This document shows positions 1 through 9,483 of a stretch of DNA of 53,539 nt, in pieces. Source of the stretch: Streptomyces hyaluromycini (GTDB taxonomy: Bacteria; Actinomycetota; Actinomycetes; Streptomycetales; Streptomycetaceae); the NCBI RefSeq assembly GCF_002217755.1, contig NZ_BCFL01000044.1, positions 1 through 53,539 of the forward strand, read 5' to 3'. The position numbers and the translations under genes were made by a program. The notes under the pieces were generated by a model. The model made no database searches. It saw only the letters and a list, made by a program, of their open reading frames with translations, and was not told the DNA's origin. Each line of letters starts with the position of its first letter. The stretch's first letter is position 1.

Positions 1-2
1 AG

Positions 3-191
3 GCCTTCTTCCTGTCCGCGTTCGCGGCTCTGGCCGACCCGGTCTCCCGGACCTACTACGACAAGAAGATCAGCCAGGGAAAGCACCACACCCAAGCCCT
101 CCTCTGCCTCGCCAGACGACGAGCCGACGCGCTCTTCGCAATGCTCCCCGACGGCACCTTCTACGACCCACAGCCCGCCCCATCAGCTTGA
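3..191 (+). CDS. IS110-family transposase, 3' end (partial)
   Basis: The reading frame is open from the left edge and stops at TGA 189-191, giving about 62 C-terminal residues. The stretch around SRTYYDKKISQGKHHTQALL, followed by LARRRADALFAMLPDGTFY, is the typical C-terminus of IS110/IS116/IS902 transposases (a DEDD domain plus a Transposase_20 domain with a conserved serine). That catalytic part lies upstream of the window, so I cannot tell whether the gene is intact. The next gene starts inside its stop codon. Confidence 0.75.
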   Translation, partial: AFFLSAFAALADPVSRTYYDKKISQGKHHTQALLCLARRRADALFAMLPDGTFYDPQPAPSA

Positions 192-985
192 CGAACCCCA
201 TAGGGGCACCCCCCCCCGAGAGCACGGCGCGGTTGCGCGCGGCGGTGGCCAACGCCTTCGAGCGGCCGTTCCGGGGAGCCGGGATCGACTTCGCCCAGAT
301 CCCCCAGGGTGACTCCGACGAGGCGTTCGACGCCCGCCGGGAGATGGCGGCCAGGATGCTCCGGGACCGGCGCAGCCCCCGCCAGGACTTCGACGGTGCC
401 CCGCGCGCCGTCGCGGCCGGCGCCGAGTTCGAGCTGCCGCCGTCCCGGTCGGTGTCCAGCATCTTCCACCCGGCCCTGATGGGCCCGGGCGCCCGGATGC
501 TGATCGGCGGCACCGAGGACGTCGGGTTCGACGAGATGGCGGACGCGTGGGCGGCCGCCACGCCGGGCAACCCCGAGATGATCGAGCACATCCGCGCTGC
601 CCAGCGCGACGCCGCCCTCGCCGGTGACGACCTGTCCGCCCAGTTCCCCCTGGCACACGGCCTGCCCGGCCTGATCCGCGCCGTCCAGGAGGCCGACAGT
701 CAGCGGCTGTGCACCGCGGTACGCGACTGCACCAAGGCGAACTCCGCCCTGACCATGCTGTTGGCGTACGCGGGTCACGAGCCCGAGATCCTGCGGACCC
801 TGATGACCGACGAGATGTGGGACCAGTGGGTCCGCGTGGGCTACGCCCCCGTCCTCGGGATCGGCGGCGAGGCCGCGGTCGCCATGAGCGTCATCCTGCA
901 TCTCCTCATGCCCGAATGGGCCGAGGGACTGGAGCGCTACCAGATCCTCATGGACGCCCTCCTGATCCAACCCGCCGCCGTGTGA
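188..985 (+). CDS. hypothetical protein, possibly cut at its start by the upstream IS110 copy
   Basis: 265 residues if the TTG at 188 is used; this codon overlaps the transposase stop and has no convincing ribosome binding site. The gene may therefore be a 3' fragment reopened by the IS end. The sequence is acidic and mostly helical. The N-terminal half is rich in Ala and Arg, and the C-terminal half has hydrophobic helices around NSALTMLLAYAGHEPEIL and AAVAMSVILHLLMPEW but no convincing transmembrane segment or signal peptide. I recognise no family or catalytic motif. Codon use is normal for Streptomyces, with third positions almost all G or C, so it is probably a real gene or recent fragment. 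Confidence 0.5.
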   Translation: MTNPIGAPPPESTARLRAAVANAFERPFRGAGIDFAQIPQGDSDEAFDARREMAARMLRDRRSPRQDFDGAPRAVAAGAEFELPPSRSVSSIFHPALMGPGARMLIGGTEDVGFDEMADAWAAATPGNPEMIEHIRAAQRDAALAGDDLSAQFPLAHGLPGLIRAVQEADSQRLCTAVRDCTKANSALTMLLAYAGHEPEILRTLMTDEMWDQWVRVGYAPVLGIGGEAAVAMSVILHLLMPEWAEGLERYQILMDALLIQPAAV

Positions 986-1095
986 CCGCCGCCGGGGGGG
1001 CCGGTCCGCGGACGCGCGCCCACGCGAAGGAGGCAATGCGGCCCCGTACCGACCGGCTGAGGTTGAGGTTTCCGAGGCGGCGGCCGGTCACCCCG

Positions 1096-1458
1096 CTACG
1101 CCGCCTCCGTCTCCTGGTTCTCGCCGTGCTCAGCGCCGAGGGCGTGCTTGAGCTGGGAGCGGGCGTCAGGGCGCTGGGGTCCGGTGACCTCGCTCCAGAA
1201 CCGGTGGGTGACGATCTTGGCGGCCAGGTCGCGCTCCTTCTCACGCAACATGACGACTTGCTCCTGTTCCTCCTCTTCCCAGCCGGGAGAGTCCGGGAAG
1301 GATGGGGATGTGCTCAGCCAGTAGCCGTCGGGGCGCTGCCAGGCGTCGGCGGGCTCTGTGGAGTAGGGCAGGCTCCGGATCAGGGTGTCGAGATCGGAGC
1401 GCACGGTGTTGAGGTCCTGCTGCAGTTTGAGCAGATCGTCGGGGCATTCGAACGTCAC
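1096..1458 (-). CDS. small acidic hypothetical protein (120 aa)
   Basis: ATG start at 1458. The protein is hydrophilic and acidic with two predicted helical heptad stretches: residues 7-30 (DDLLKLQQDLNTVRSDLDTL) and about 65-80 (EEEEQEQVVMLREKERDLAA), consistent with a short coiled coil. It has no signal peptide, membrane segment or motif I recognise. It lies on the same strand as the ligase remnant at 1965-2765 but 506 bp away, so co-transcription is uncertain. It could be a conserved accessory-region protein of unknown role. Confidence 0.5.
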   Translation of the reverse strand: MTFECPDDLLKLQQDLNTVRSDLDTLIRSLPYSTEPADAWQRPDGYWLSTSPSFPDSPGWEEEEQEQVVMLREKERDLAAKIVTHRFWSEVTGPQRPDARSQLKHALGAEHGENQETEAA

Positions 1459-1964
1459 GCCTCCACAGTAGAACGCCGGCTGACTGCTCGGCGTCGACGG
1501 CTCCCGGTGGCCCGCTGGAGCCGCGGTACGCCTGCGCCGGCCGCGGTGGCTTGTCCGATCAGGCCGCCGGTCGAGCTTTCCCAGGGGTGGCGCGGTCGCC
1601 GTCTCCTTCGCCTTCTTGCTCTTCGCCGATCGTTACGACGACGCGATCGGTGAGGTCGGAGGGGCGGTACCCGGCTCTGCGCCGCTGTCGTGCCGGGCAC
1701 GGACACCGCATTGTCAGACCTGGCCGGTAGCGTCGGGAGTGTAGGACTCCGTGCACGACCAAGGGGCCCTGGAAGGGCGGACTTTGCTTGGCGGCTGGCC
1801 GCGCCCCAGGGCTCCCGGTGTGTCCCGGGTCCCCCAACCCCCTCGTACCGGCAGAAGGAGAAGCCGGACGGCATGCAGCCGCCCGGCCCCACGCGCGTCG
1901 GGGGGTACGTGGCAGCACACGACGGTGACGCGCAAGGGAGTGCTCGCAAGCGGCGCGGCTCGGT
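1459..1964. other. 506-bp stretch without a supportable gene
   Basis: Several short open frames exist on both strands, but none shows a recognisable domain or a good ribosome binding site. A short KPDG-encoding stretch near 1860 resembles ligase motif I only over a few residues and is not counted. I see no hairpin terminator or repeat. Confidence 0.4.
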
Positions 1965-2765
1965 TCAGGTACTGCGGAGCCGGGTAACAGTGACCACGGC
2001 GTGCCGGGTCGTCCCGGCCAGGACTTCCACCACGAGTCCGGACGCGGTGGTGGCGTAGGCCTCCCCTGAGTGGGTGCGGGCGGAGCGCGGTGGGCCGCTG
2101 GCGGCCAGGTGCACCGCGACCTGGGCCGCGAGCGGCGCCGTCAGGGACTGGGTGAGCGCAATGCGTCCGGTGGGCAGTCGGACGGCGAGCGCCCGCGGCC
2201 GGGCGGCTGGCCCGGTGTAGCCGACGACATCGGCGTCCACGGTTTCGGCGTGACGGATCTTCTTCCAGATCCTGCCCGGCTTGTAGAGGGAGGTGGCGCG
2301 TTTGGCGACGACGCCTTCGATGCCCTGCTCCGGGAGTTGCTGGTACCAGGTCATGGCCACCGCCGGGTCGTCGGTCATCGGTACCAACTGGATCGGAGGC
2401 TGGACGTCGTGCTCCCGCAGCAGGGCGGCGAGCAGGGCACGCCGGTCGTCGTACGGCCGTGCCCGTACGTCTCCCTGTTCGGGGTGGAGCAGGATGTCCC
2501 AGGTCGTGAAGTGGGCGGGCAGGTCTTCGGCAAGGCGGCGCGCCCGGGCCGGAGCGGACACGGCACGCGACTGCGCCGCCCCGAAGTCGATCCTCCCGTG
2601 GGCGTAGATCACGGCCTCGCCGTCGAGAACGGTGCCCGGCGGGAGCATGTCGAAGGCCGCGAGGGCCAGGTCCATCCACACCGCGGTGACGTCGCGCCCG
2701 GAGCGGGCCTGCAGCCGGACGGTGTCCTTCTCGCGCCAGATGACGGTCCGGTGGCCGTCGAACTT
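1965..2765 (-). pseudogene. ATP-dependent DNA ligase, 3' part (motif I onward), split by the genomic island
   Basis: The minus-strand frame opens at 2765 with KFDGHRTVIWRE, the nucleotidyl-transferase motif I (K-x-DG-x-R) whose lysine is adenylated. It continues through DGEAVIYAHGRIDF (motif III region), EGVVAKR (motif IV) and YKPGRIWKKIRH (motif V), then ends with an OB-fold-like tail at TGA 1965. About 267 residues remain. Immediately before the lysine codon the sequence stops being ligase and reads into a stop codon. The missing N-terminus (26 codons, ending WRYEMK) is at 32165-32242 on the same strand, and joining the two gives a normal short ligase of about 293 residues. The family seals nicks and works in actinobacterial end-joining or repair. 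Here it is broken by the island at 2766-32164. Confidence 0.88.
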
Positions 2766-2790
2766 CGGTTATGCGCTGTTGAGCTGTCCA
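2766..2790 (+). repeat. left end of the genomic island
   Basis: First island bases after the ligase. TTATG at 2769-2773 and CTGTCC at 2784-2789 are mirrored at the right end with slightly different spacing (10 versus 14 bases between them). Probably part of the recombinase binding site. Confidence 0.45.
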
Positions 2791-2809
2791 GGCGCTATCG
2801 TCCACCGTC

Positions 2810-4312
2810 ATGTCGATCACGGGTTGGCGGGTGCATTTCACTCGCCGAGACCTGGCGTGGCCACGCGAAGAGACCCCGTTCACACGGGAGTTCAGCGGCC
2901 TGTTTGCCGGACTCGATCAAGGGCTTGACGATCTGGGTGTGCCTGTGGGGCAGCCCTTCCTGATCAGTCCGGTGGGTGGGTACGACGTGGCGCTGAACCG
3001 GTACTTCTCGGCGTGGCTCGCGTCGTCACCGTGGAACACCCAGGCCGCCCATGCCCGGGATCTGCGTACGTACTTCGACTTCCTGTGGTTCGCACGAGGC
3101 CGGCGCGACTGGCGTCATGCGAGCGTCGACGACCGGACGGCGTACGAGTGGTGGCGTCGTCGCGACGAGCTGGGACCTCGTCTGGAGGACACCAGCTGGG
3201 ACCGGGAGGTGTCCACGGTCAACCAGTTCTACCTGTGGGCGATCGAGCAGGACCTCGTTAGGGCCAATCCCATTCGCCAGCGTACGGCCGCGGTCTGGTC
3301 GCCTTGGCGGGGAGGGGTGGGCGGCGGCATGATGCGGCAGGTTCCGGCCGAGTCCTCGCACGCGGGGTCGCGGCGGGAGGTGAAGTGGCTGCCGCCGAGG
3401 TCGTATCGGCTGTGGCGCAATGTCGGGTTGTGCGGCTTCGACGCGAAGGAGATGCCGAGGCGCGGTTTTCGCGGGAGGTGGGCGGTACGGAACGCGGCGT
3501 ACGCGGACTCGATGGTCCGCACGGGGCTGCGGTCGTGCGAGCACTCGGCGCTGACGGTGTTCGAGCTGCCAGAGCTGCCGCCTTCGGCGTCCGGGATCGT
3601 CAACGCGCGGGCGGTGCTGCCGCACGCGATCTCCAAGGGAAGATCGGGGCGGGCGGTGTACTGGCCGGTGTCGGTGCTGCGGGACGTGCGCGACTACATG
3701 GAGTGGGACCGGGCCGAGATGCTCGACTACGGCCGTGCGCGCGGCTTCTACCGCCCGGCACGCCGGTCGCTGCTGGTGGAAGATCCGTCCGTGCCCCGGG
3801 TGCGGATGGGTGGCCGGTGGGTACCGGTGGCCCGCCTGGACGCGGCCGAGCGGCGCCGGCTGCTGGTGGCGACGGCGGAGGGCGGGTGGGAGCCGGCGAT
3901 GGTGTGGCTGAACCAGTGGGGCCTGCCGATGACGATGTCCGGGTGGAAGCAGGTCTTCGCCGATGCCAACGCACGGTGCCGTACCCAGGGCGTGGCCGTC
4001 GGAGCGACGCCGCACATGCTGCGGCACACGTACGCGGTGATCACCTTGGAGTTGCTGTGGCGTGGGCATCTGCAGGCGCTGGGCGAGATGAACGAGCAGC
4101 AGCGGCTGACGTATCAGCGGGTGTTCGGTGATCCGCTGAACTGGGTGCGGATCAGGCTCGGTCACCGGTCGGCGACGACCACGGCGCTCTACCTGCACAC
4201 CTTGCAGGAGCTGGAGATGCGCACCCGGCTGGAGCTGGTACCGGAGGGGGCGTGGGAGCCGGTGGGCTTCAGCGAGGAGGGCTGGTTGGAGCGGTCGGCG
4301 GTGGCCGCGTGA
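2810..4312 (+). CDS. tyrosine recombinase, first gene of trio 1 (GinA/TnpA-like)
   Basis: 500 residues from ATG 2810; a GTG at 2834 is an alternative because neither has a clear ribosome binding site. The N-terminal SAM-like DNA-binding domain covers about residues 55-150 and the catalytic domain about 200-480. The full active-site set is visible: Arg in TGLRSCE (about 241), Lys in ISKGRSG (about 275), H-x-x-R in HMLRHTYA (about 402-405), His in LGHRS (452) and the nucleophile Tyr in TTALYLHT (461). It should cut and join DNA at the island ends. The gene overlaps the next by GTGA, the start of a translationally coupled four-gene operon. This is the only member of the trio without a disabling mutation. 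Confidence 0.85.
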   Translation: MSITGWRVHFTRRDLAWPREETPFTREFSGLFAGLDQGLDDLGVPVGQPFLISPVGGYDVALNRYFSAWLASSPWNTQAAHARDLRTYFDFLWFARGRRDWRHASVDDRTAYEWWRRRDELGPRLEDTSWDREVSTVNQFYLWAIEQDLVRANPIRQRTAAVWSPWRGGVGGGMMRQVPAESSHAGSRREVKWLPPRSYRLWRNVGLCGFDAKEMPRRGFRGRWAVRNAAYADSMVRTGLRSCEHSALTVFELPELPPSASGIVNARAVLPHAISKGRSGRAVYWPVSVLRDVRDYMEWDRAEMLDYGRARGFYRPARRSLLVEDPSVPRVRMGGRWVPVARLDAAERRRLLVATAEGGWEPAMVWLNQWGLPMTMSGWKQVFADANARCRTQGVAVGATPHMLRHTYAVITLELLWRGHLQALGEMNEQQRLTYQRVFGDPLNWVRIRLGHRSATTTALYLHTLQELEMRTRLELVPEGAWEPVGFSEEGWLERSAVAA

Positions 4313-6122
4313 GCCGGCCGGTGCCGCGCGCGGGCCGTGGCCGTGCGGCGGCCGTGCCCGAAGGCTTCTATGAACCGCCCCCGGCGGTGGAGTTACCCGA
4401 GGACGGCGGGGCGCCGATGGTGCGCTTCACCGGTGAGGACGGCCGCGAGCGCGTGTTCCGGTTCGATCAGTTGCCGCTTGCCGGGATGCACCGGGACTTC
4501 GCATACGCACTGGGGGCACGGATCGGGCCCGGCGGCGGGCGCCGCACGCAGCGGGCGGCGAGCAGCCAGTGGCAGACCATCAAGCGATTCCTGCTGCTCC
4601 TGGACCAGTTGTCCGTTCCGCCGCGGCGGGTGGAGGAGCTGCGGGTGCGTCACCTGGAGCGGTACCTGATGGCCCAGCGGCAGACCTGCGGGGAGAAGTC
4701 CGCCCGCCGCAAACTCCAGGACCTGCTGCGGATCGTGCGTGCCCTGCCCGGCCAGGACCGGCTGAACGGCGCCGTGGCGGACTACGCCGGGCGGCCCGGG
4801 CACGGCGTGGATGCCCAGCAGGCCGGCCGGGGTACTCCGATCGCGAGTTCCAGGCCATCATGGCCGCCGCCCGCTCGGACGTGGCGGCCATCCGCGACCG
4901 GATCGCGGCGGGCGAGCACCTCCTGCGGCGCTTCCTCGACAACGCCGAGGACCTGTCGGCCGACGAGCGGGAGCAGGGGGCGCGGCTGGAGGCAATGGCA
5001 GCGACGGGCCGAGTCCAGGTGGACTACCGGGGGCTACCGATGGGCGAGTATCCCGCGGCCTGCTATGCGCAGGCCCGGCAGTTGTTCGTCGTCGACCCCG
5101 ACCTTGCCCCGCTGCTCATCTACGCGGCCGGGCTGAGCGGGCGCAACCCGGAGACGCTCAAGGAACTGCCCGCCGAGCACCGAGTGCTGGAGGAGCGGGC
5201 CGTGGCGGTCACGCTGACCAAGCGCCGCCGTGGCAAGGCCAACTCCCGTACCACGGTGCACTGGAGCGTCGATACGGAGCGGGAACTGCGCACGATGGGC
5301 GGCTTCTACCTGCTGCTGCACCGGATGATGGGCCGCAGCCAGGCGTTTTCCGGGACCGGCTCGGTGTGGTCGATCTGGGCGGGCAACGGCCGCGGCAGCG
5401 TCCGTAACACCGCCACCGGCGGGCACATCGGTCCTTTCGATACCGAGCTGGCCCGCAAGCTGAAGCTCGGGGCGTGGGCCGAGCGCCACGGCCTGCTCGG
5501 CGACGACGGCAAGCCGCTGCAGATGATGGTGACGCGCATCAAGAAGACCGTGGAGGTGCGCACGGCGAAGCAGGTCGGCGGGCATCTGCCGTCCGCGCGG
5601 GTGACGAACACGGCGGACACCTCCTTCACCCACTACCTGCGACATGACCCGTTCATCGCCGAGTGGGCGGCCGATGTGCTCACGGAGGCGATCACCGACG
5701 CCGAGGAGAGTGCCCGCGCGGTCGTCGTCCGCCTCGGTGGCGGATCGCTCGCCGCCGTGCCGGATCAGGTGCGCGAACAAGCGGCCGCGGGCAACCTCGA
5801 CACGCTGGCCTGCGCGTGCACGGACATCGAGCACTCACCGGACGGAGGGCGCTGCCACCAGTCGTTCCTGGCCTGCTTCGGCTGCCCCAACGCCCTCGTG
5901 CTGGAGCGGCACCTGCCCGCCCTGCTCGCGCTGGCCCAAGCCCTGCGCGACGACCTCCAGCGGCGGGACGTCGCCCAGTGGACGGCCCGGTACGGGGCCA
6001 CCTGGCAGATCCTCACCCGCGACATCCTGCCCCGCTTCAGCCCCGCCCAGCGCGCCGCCGCCCAGGAGACCCTGCCCCATCTGATGCTCGACCTTCTGGA
6101 AGGGCCGACCCAGTGGTCATGA
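4309..6122 (+). pseudogene. second recombinase of trio 1 (GinB-like), frameshifted
   Basis: The gene starts at GTG 4309 inside the stop of the first gene. The frame encoding FYEPPPAVELPEDGG up to about VDAQQAG runs to about 4830, where the coding frame jumps (net -1 base) to the one encoding GRPGYSDREFQAIMAAAR, ending at 6122. Restored length is about 604 residues. The C-terminal half has the divergent recombinase core (AAGLSGRNPETL with the box-I Arg; THYLRHDPFIAEWA) and a Cys-rich tail (CTD..., CHQSF, CFGCPNALV) resembling a zinc-binding knuckle also present in the second operon's gene at 40168. In Tn554 and GInt systems all recombinases are needed for movement, so this lesion should immobilise the island. 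A sequencing error at this one site cannot be excluded. Confidence 0.78.
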
Positions 6123-8203
6123 CACATGCGGCCCAAGAGCCCGCACCCTGGGCCGCCGCGCCCGCGGACGCCCTGGTCCTGGCTACGCGCCCGCTGCGCC
6201 CCGAGAGCCGGCTGGAGGAGACCTCCCAGTACGGCGACGACGTGTGGACGCTGACGCCGGCGTGGCTGCGCGCGGACCGCAAGCCGCTCCGCCTCGACTT
6301 CGCCCTCGTCCCGCCCGCGCACCGGGACACCGCCAAGCTGCTGTTCTACGCCCTGCTGATCGAGGACACCCCGCCCGGCGAAGAGCCGATCACGATCTCC
6401 AGCATCCGCGCCTACTACACGTGCGTACGCCACTTCCTGACGTGGGCGCAGGGCCGCGGGCTCGCGCTGACCGAGCTGACCGGCGAGGACCTGGACGCCT
6501 ACCACCGCGACCTGACGGGACTACGGCTGTCGATCAGCGGGGTGTACCGCCACCGCCGTGCCGTGCGGATGCTGTGGGCCTACCGCTCGCGCCTCACCGA
6601 CCCCCTCGGGCAGGACCCGCTGCGGCGCTCCCTGTGGCAGGCATGGGCGCGGGCTAACCCGCGCCGGTACGACGAGAACCTCACCGACCGTATCCCCGAG
6701 CACGTCATGGGCCCGTTGCTGAGCTGGGCGCTGCGCTGGGTGGACGACTTCGCCGACGACGTCCTCGCGGCCCGGGCCGAACGCGACAGCATCGACGCCC
6801 GCGCGCCTGTTTCCCCCGATCCGCTGGCGGCCCTTGAGGCCGTCCTGGACGACTTCCGCCGAAGCGGACAGCCGCTGCCTGCGGCACCCGCCCATCAGGC
6901 GACCGGGCGGCGCGGCGGGGAGGGGCTCGCGAACTTCACCCATCTCGCGCGGCTCGCCGGTCATCCGCGGTGCCGGTACGACAAGGTCCAGCCCCGGCGG
7001 CTGATCGAGGAGGCGGCCCGCGACCTCGGCGTAGACACCGACTCCCCACTCCAGCACCCCGTCCAGGCACAGCTGGAAGAACAGCGCTGACTGGAGAGGA
7101 TCTCGTACTACGACGTCGGCCAGTACGAGAGGCTGCTGCAGGTCTCCTGCTGGATCGTCATCGCCTACCTCTCCGGCATGCGCGACTCCGAGATCAAACA
7201 CCTGCGCCGCAGCTGCGTGAGCACGCAACGGGACGCCGACGGCCGGATCTACCGCCACCGGCTGCACGGACTGGCCTTCAAGGGCGAAGGCGTCCACGGC
7301 GCAGCCGCCACCTGGATCGTCACCGCCCCCGTCGCCCGGGCCGTCGCCGTCCTCGAACGCTGCCAGCCGGCCGACGAGCCCTACCTGTTCGCGCACCCCC
7401 TCAAATCGGCCAACCACCAACGCCACCACATCGCCGGACGCGTGCGGACCAGCGCCACCACCATCAAGGACATCGCCGCCTTGGCCAAGTGGATCAACAC
7501 CTACTGTGGTGTCCACGCGCGCACGGATTCGATCCCCGAAGTCGGAGGGCACCTGCCGCACCTGACGACCCGCAAGTTCCGCCGCACCCTGGCCTGGTTC
7601 ATCGCGCGCCGTCCCGGCGGCACCATCGCCGGCGCCCTGCAGTACCGCCACCAGCGCATCCAGATGTTCGAGGGCTACGCCGGCACCAGCGACTCCGGCT
7701 TCCGCGACGAGGTCGAGGCCGAAGAAGCCTTCGCCCGCGGCCAATTCCTCGCCTCGATGGGCGCCGACGATGACCGACCAGCCCTGACCGGCCCCGCCGG
7801 CGCCGAGGCCGAAGCCCGGCTCGCCGAGCTCGCCCGCCAAACCGTCTTCGACGGCCAGGTCGTCACCGACGAAGCCCGCTTGCGCCGCATCCTGGCCCGT
7901 CACGACACCCACCTGTACCCAGGCACCTTCATCACCTGCGTCTACAACCCCGACCGTGCCCTGTGCCGCACTCCCGCAGGTGCCGCCGATCAGCCCGTCA
8001 TGGCTGACTGCCAGCCGCTGGCCTGCCGCAACACCGCCCTTACCTCCGCCAACCGGCAGGCGATGGCCGATCACCTCGCCCGGCTCGAAGACGCCCTGGC
8101 CGACCGCGACCGCCTCGCCCCCTACATCCACCACCGTCTTGAGGAACAGCACCACGCCACAGCCGCGTTCCTCACCCGCCACACCCTGGAGACTGCCGAG
8201 TGA
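6119..8203 (+). pseudogene. third recombinase of trio 1 (GinC-like), in-frame TGA
   Basis: ATG 6119 overlaps the previous stop (ATGA). One continuous frame runs to 8203 (694 codons) except for a TGA at 7088-7090, after LEEQR and before LERISYYDVG. Homology is clear on both sides. N-terminal domain: SIRAYYTCVRHFLTWAQGRG. Catalytic domain: box-I Arg in SGMRDSEIKHL, LTTRKFRRTLAW, YRH and Tyr in FEGYAG. The C-terminus has a Cys cluster ending CQPLACRNTALT. Either a truncated N-terminal protein is made or the gene is dead. The TGA could be a mutated TGG or CGA. Confidence 0.8.
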
Positions 8204-8601
8204 AACGTGCCCTGCCCGATGCCGACACCATCAAGGCCGCCATCGACACCGTCCTGGCCGAGGCCGCCACTCGCGGACGGCGCCCCACCGTGACCGCGAT
8301 CGAGCGGCTCCTCGGCATCCCGCACGCCACCTTCCACCGGCACTACGCCGACCTGATCGACACACACTTCCGACCCGGCATCCCCCAGCCTGCACCACAC
8401 CAGGCCACCACCGCGTCCCCCGCCCCCGGCACGCGCGCAGACGACAACCTGTCCCGCCTGCGTCGGGAGAACACCGACCTGCGCCGCACCCTCGCCCTGT
8501 ATGAGGAGGCCATCCGCCAGCTGACCCTCGAAAACGACGCCCTTCGCAGCGGCAGCCCGGTCGTTGTCCTGCCCACCCGCACCACGCCCTTACCACCCTG
8601 A
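8200..8601 (+). CDS. small HTH/coiled-coil protein, fourth gene of recombinase operon 1 (GinD/TnpC-like)
   Basis: GTG 8200 overlaps the stop of the third recombinase. 133 residues: an N-terminal helix-turn-helix-like segment (RRPTVTAIERLLGIPHATFH, residues 27-46), a Pro/Ala-rich linker, and a C-terminal coiled coil (LSRLRRENTDLRRTLALYEE, about 86-105). This layout matches TnpC of Tn554 and GinD of GInt islands, accessory proteins that shape recombination frequency and orientation. It is intact here even though the two preceding recombinases are broken. Confidence 0.75.
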   Translation: MKRALPDADTIKAAIDTVLAEAATRGRRPTVTAIERLLGIPHATFHRHYADLIDTHFRPGIPQPAPHQATTASPAPGTRADDNLSRLRRENTDLRRTLALYEEAIRQLTLENDALRSGSPVVVLPTRTTPLPP

Positions 8602-8664
8602 CCGCGCACTACCCCGGAGGCATGCAGCGTGCGGACCGGCACGGACCTGCGTAGATGTAGCGGT

Positions 8665-9080
8665 GTGACGCTGGAACCCCCGATCGAGCCGATGCTGGCC
8701 GAAGCACGGCGGGCCTGGCCCCGCGACGCGACACTGCCGGGACACCTGGTCGCAGAACAGAAGCCGGACGGCTTCCGCTGCATCCTGTTCGCCCGGCCCG
8801 GCCCGGCCTGGTCATGGTCCAGTCCCGCGGGGGCGCGGACTTGACCGGAGCCTTTCCCGACCTCGCCGACGCGGCCACCGGACTGAGCGAGGCCGTCGTG
8901 CTGGACGGTGAGCTCGTTGTGCCGCACGAGGGAGGGCTGCACTTCGCCGAACTGCAGCGCCGCGCCCGACACAGGGGCCGCAGCGCCGCCGAGGCCGCGG
9001 CCGTACATCCCGCATACATGATCGTTTTCGATGTCCTGGAGACCGGGAACTGGTCCGAATACGTGTCGTCGCTGACATGA
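8665..9080 (+). pseudogene. second ATP-dependent DNA ligase, 5' part, frameshifted and truncated
   Basis: GTG 8665 starts TLEPPIEPMLAEARRAW, then LVAEQKPDGFRCILF with motif I (K-x-DG-x-R). At 8792-8806 the pentamer CCCGG is present three times. Two copies would keep the frame and read FARPGLVMVQSRGGADLTG; the third shifts it. Homology then resumes in the other frame (AVVLDGELVVPHEGGLHF, motif III) and stops after YMIVFDVLETGNW near 9055, so the 3' half is missing. It points in the opposite direction to the interrupted ligase at the island ends and is not its missing part. It sits directly behind the recombinase operon as island cargo. Confidence 0.78.
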
Positions 9081-9137
9081 CCGGGCCGAGCTACAGGGCT
9101 GCTCACCCTGCGGATGCGACAGCTGGGCTTAGAGGTC

Positions 9138-9365
9138 CTAACAGAAGTTGTTGATCATGTGACTTTCGGTGGGGATAGTGACGGCGAGTTCGGGCAGGGA
9201 GGTGATGCCGCGGTCTCGACGGCGGCCAGGATCTGCCGGTGGGCAGGGAGGAAAGCGGCACCTTTGTTGGTGTCGAGCCGCGGGGCTAGGGAGCAGTCAG
9301 GGTCGAGGATGCGGGCGACGCCGCGTTTGGTGGAGCAGGCCGATTGGAGCCGATCCGGGAGGCGG
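9138..9365 (-). pseudogene. transposase C-terminal remnant (family not resolved)
   Basis: On the minus strand the frame reads DRLQSACSTKRGVARILDPD, then APRLDTNKGAAFLPAHR. After a frameshift near 9220 it reads GITSLPELAVTIPTESHMIN and NFC, with a stop at 9140-9138 followed at once by what looks like an IS end (AACTTCTGTTAGGACC). This resembles the end of a Streptomyces DDE transposase, but I cannot name the family. Only the last 75 or so residues remain. Confidence 0.5.
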
Positions 9366-9483
9366 GCGGGTTGGTTCGACTAGCGCTGAGGTGGAGGCTG
9401 GCGCGGGGGCCCGCGCGGCACCATGCTTCCTCGTCCGCGGAGAGGGCCGCGTCGCGTCCGGCGCGGCCTGCTCGTACGGCGGC

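Noticed and set aside
1850..1885. A short KPDG-coding stretch resembling ligase motif I
   Set aside because: Only four or five residues agree and no other ligase motif follows.
4800..4840. Programmed ribosomal frameshifting in the second recombinase gene
   Set aside because: No slippery heptamer or downstream pseudoknot; the second operon's gene is broken elsewhere by an 8-bp duplication, so a conserved recoding site is unlikely.
7088..7090. The in-frame TGA in the third recombinase as a selenocysteine or programmed read-through site
   Set aside because: No SECIS-like hairpin was seen next to it, the residue is not at a catalytic position, and the equivalent gene in operon 2 has a TAG at another site, which fits plain decay.
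8665..9080. The right-hand ligase fragment as the missing half of the interrupted ligase
   Set aside because: It lies on the opposite strand, has its own motif I and a different sequence; the true missing N-terminus is at 32165-32242.
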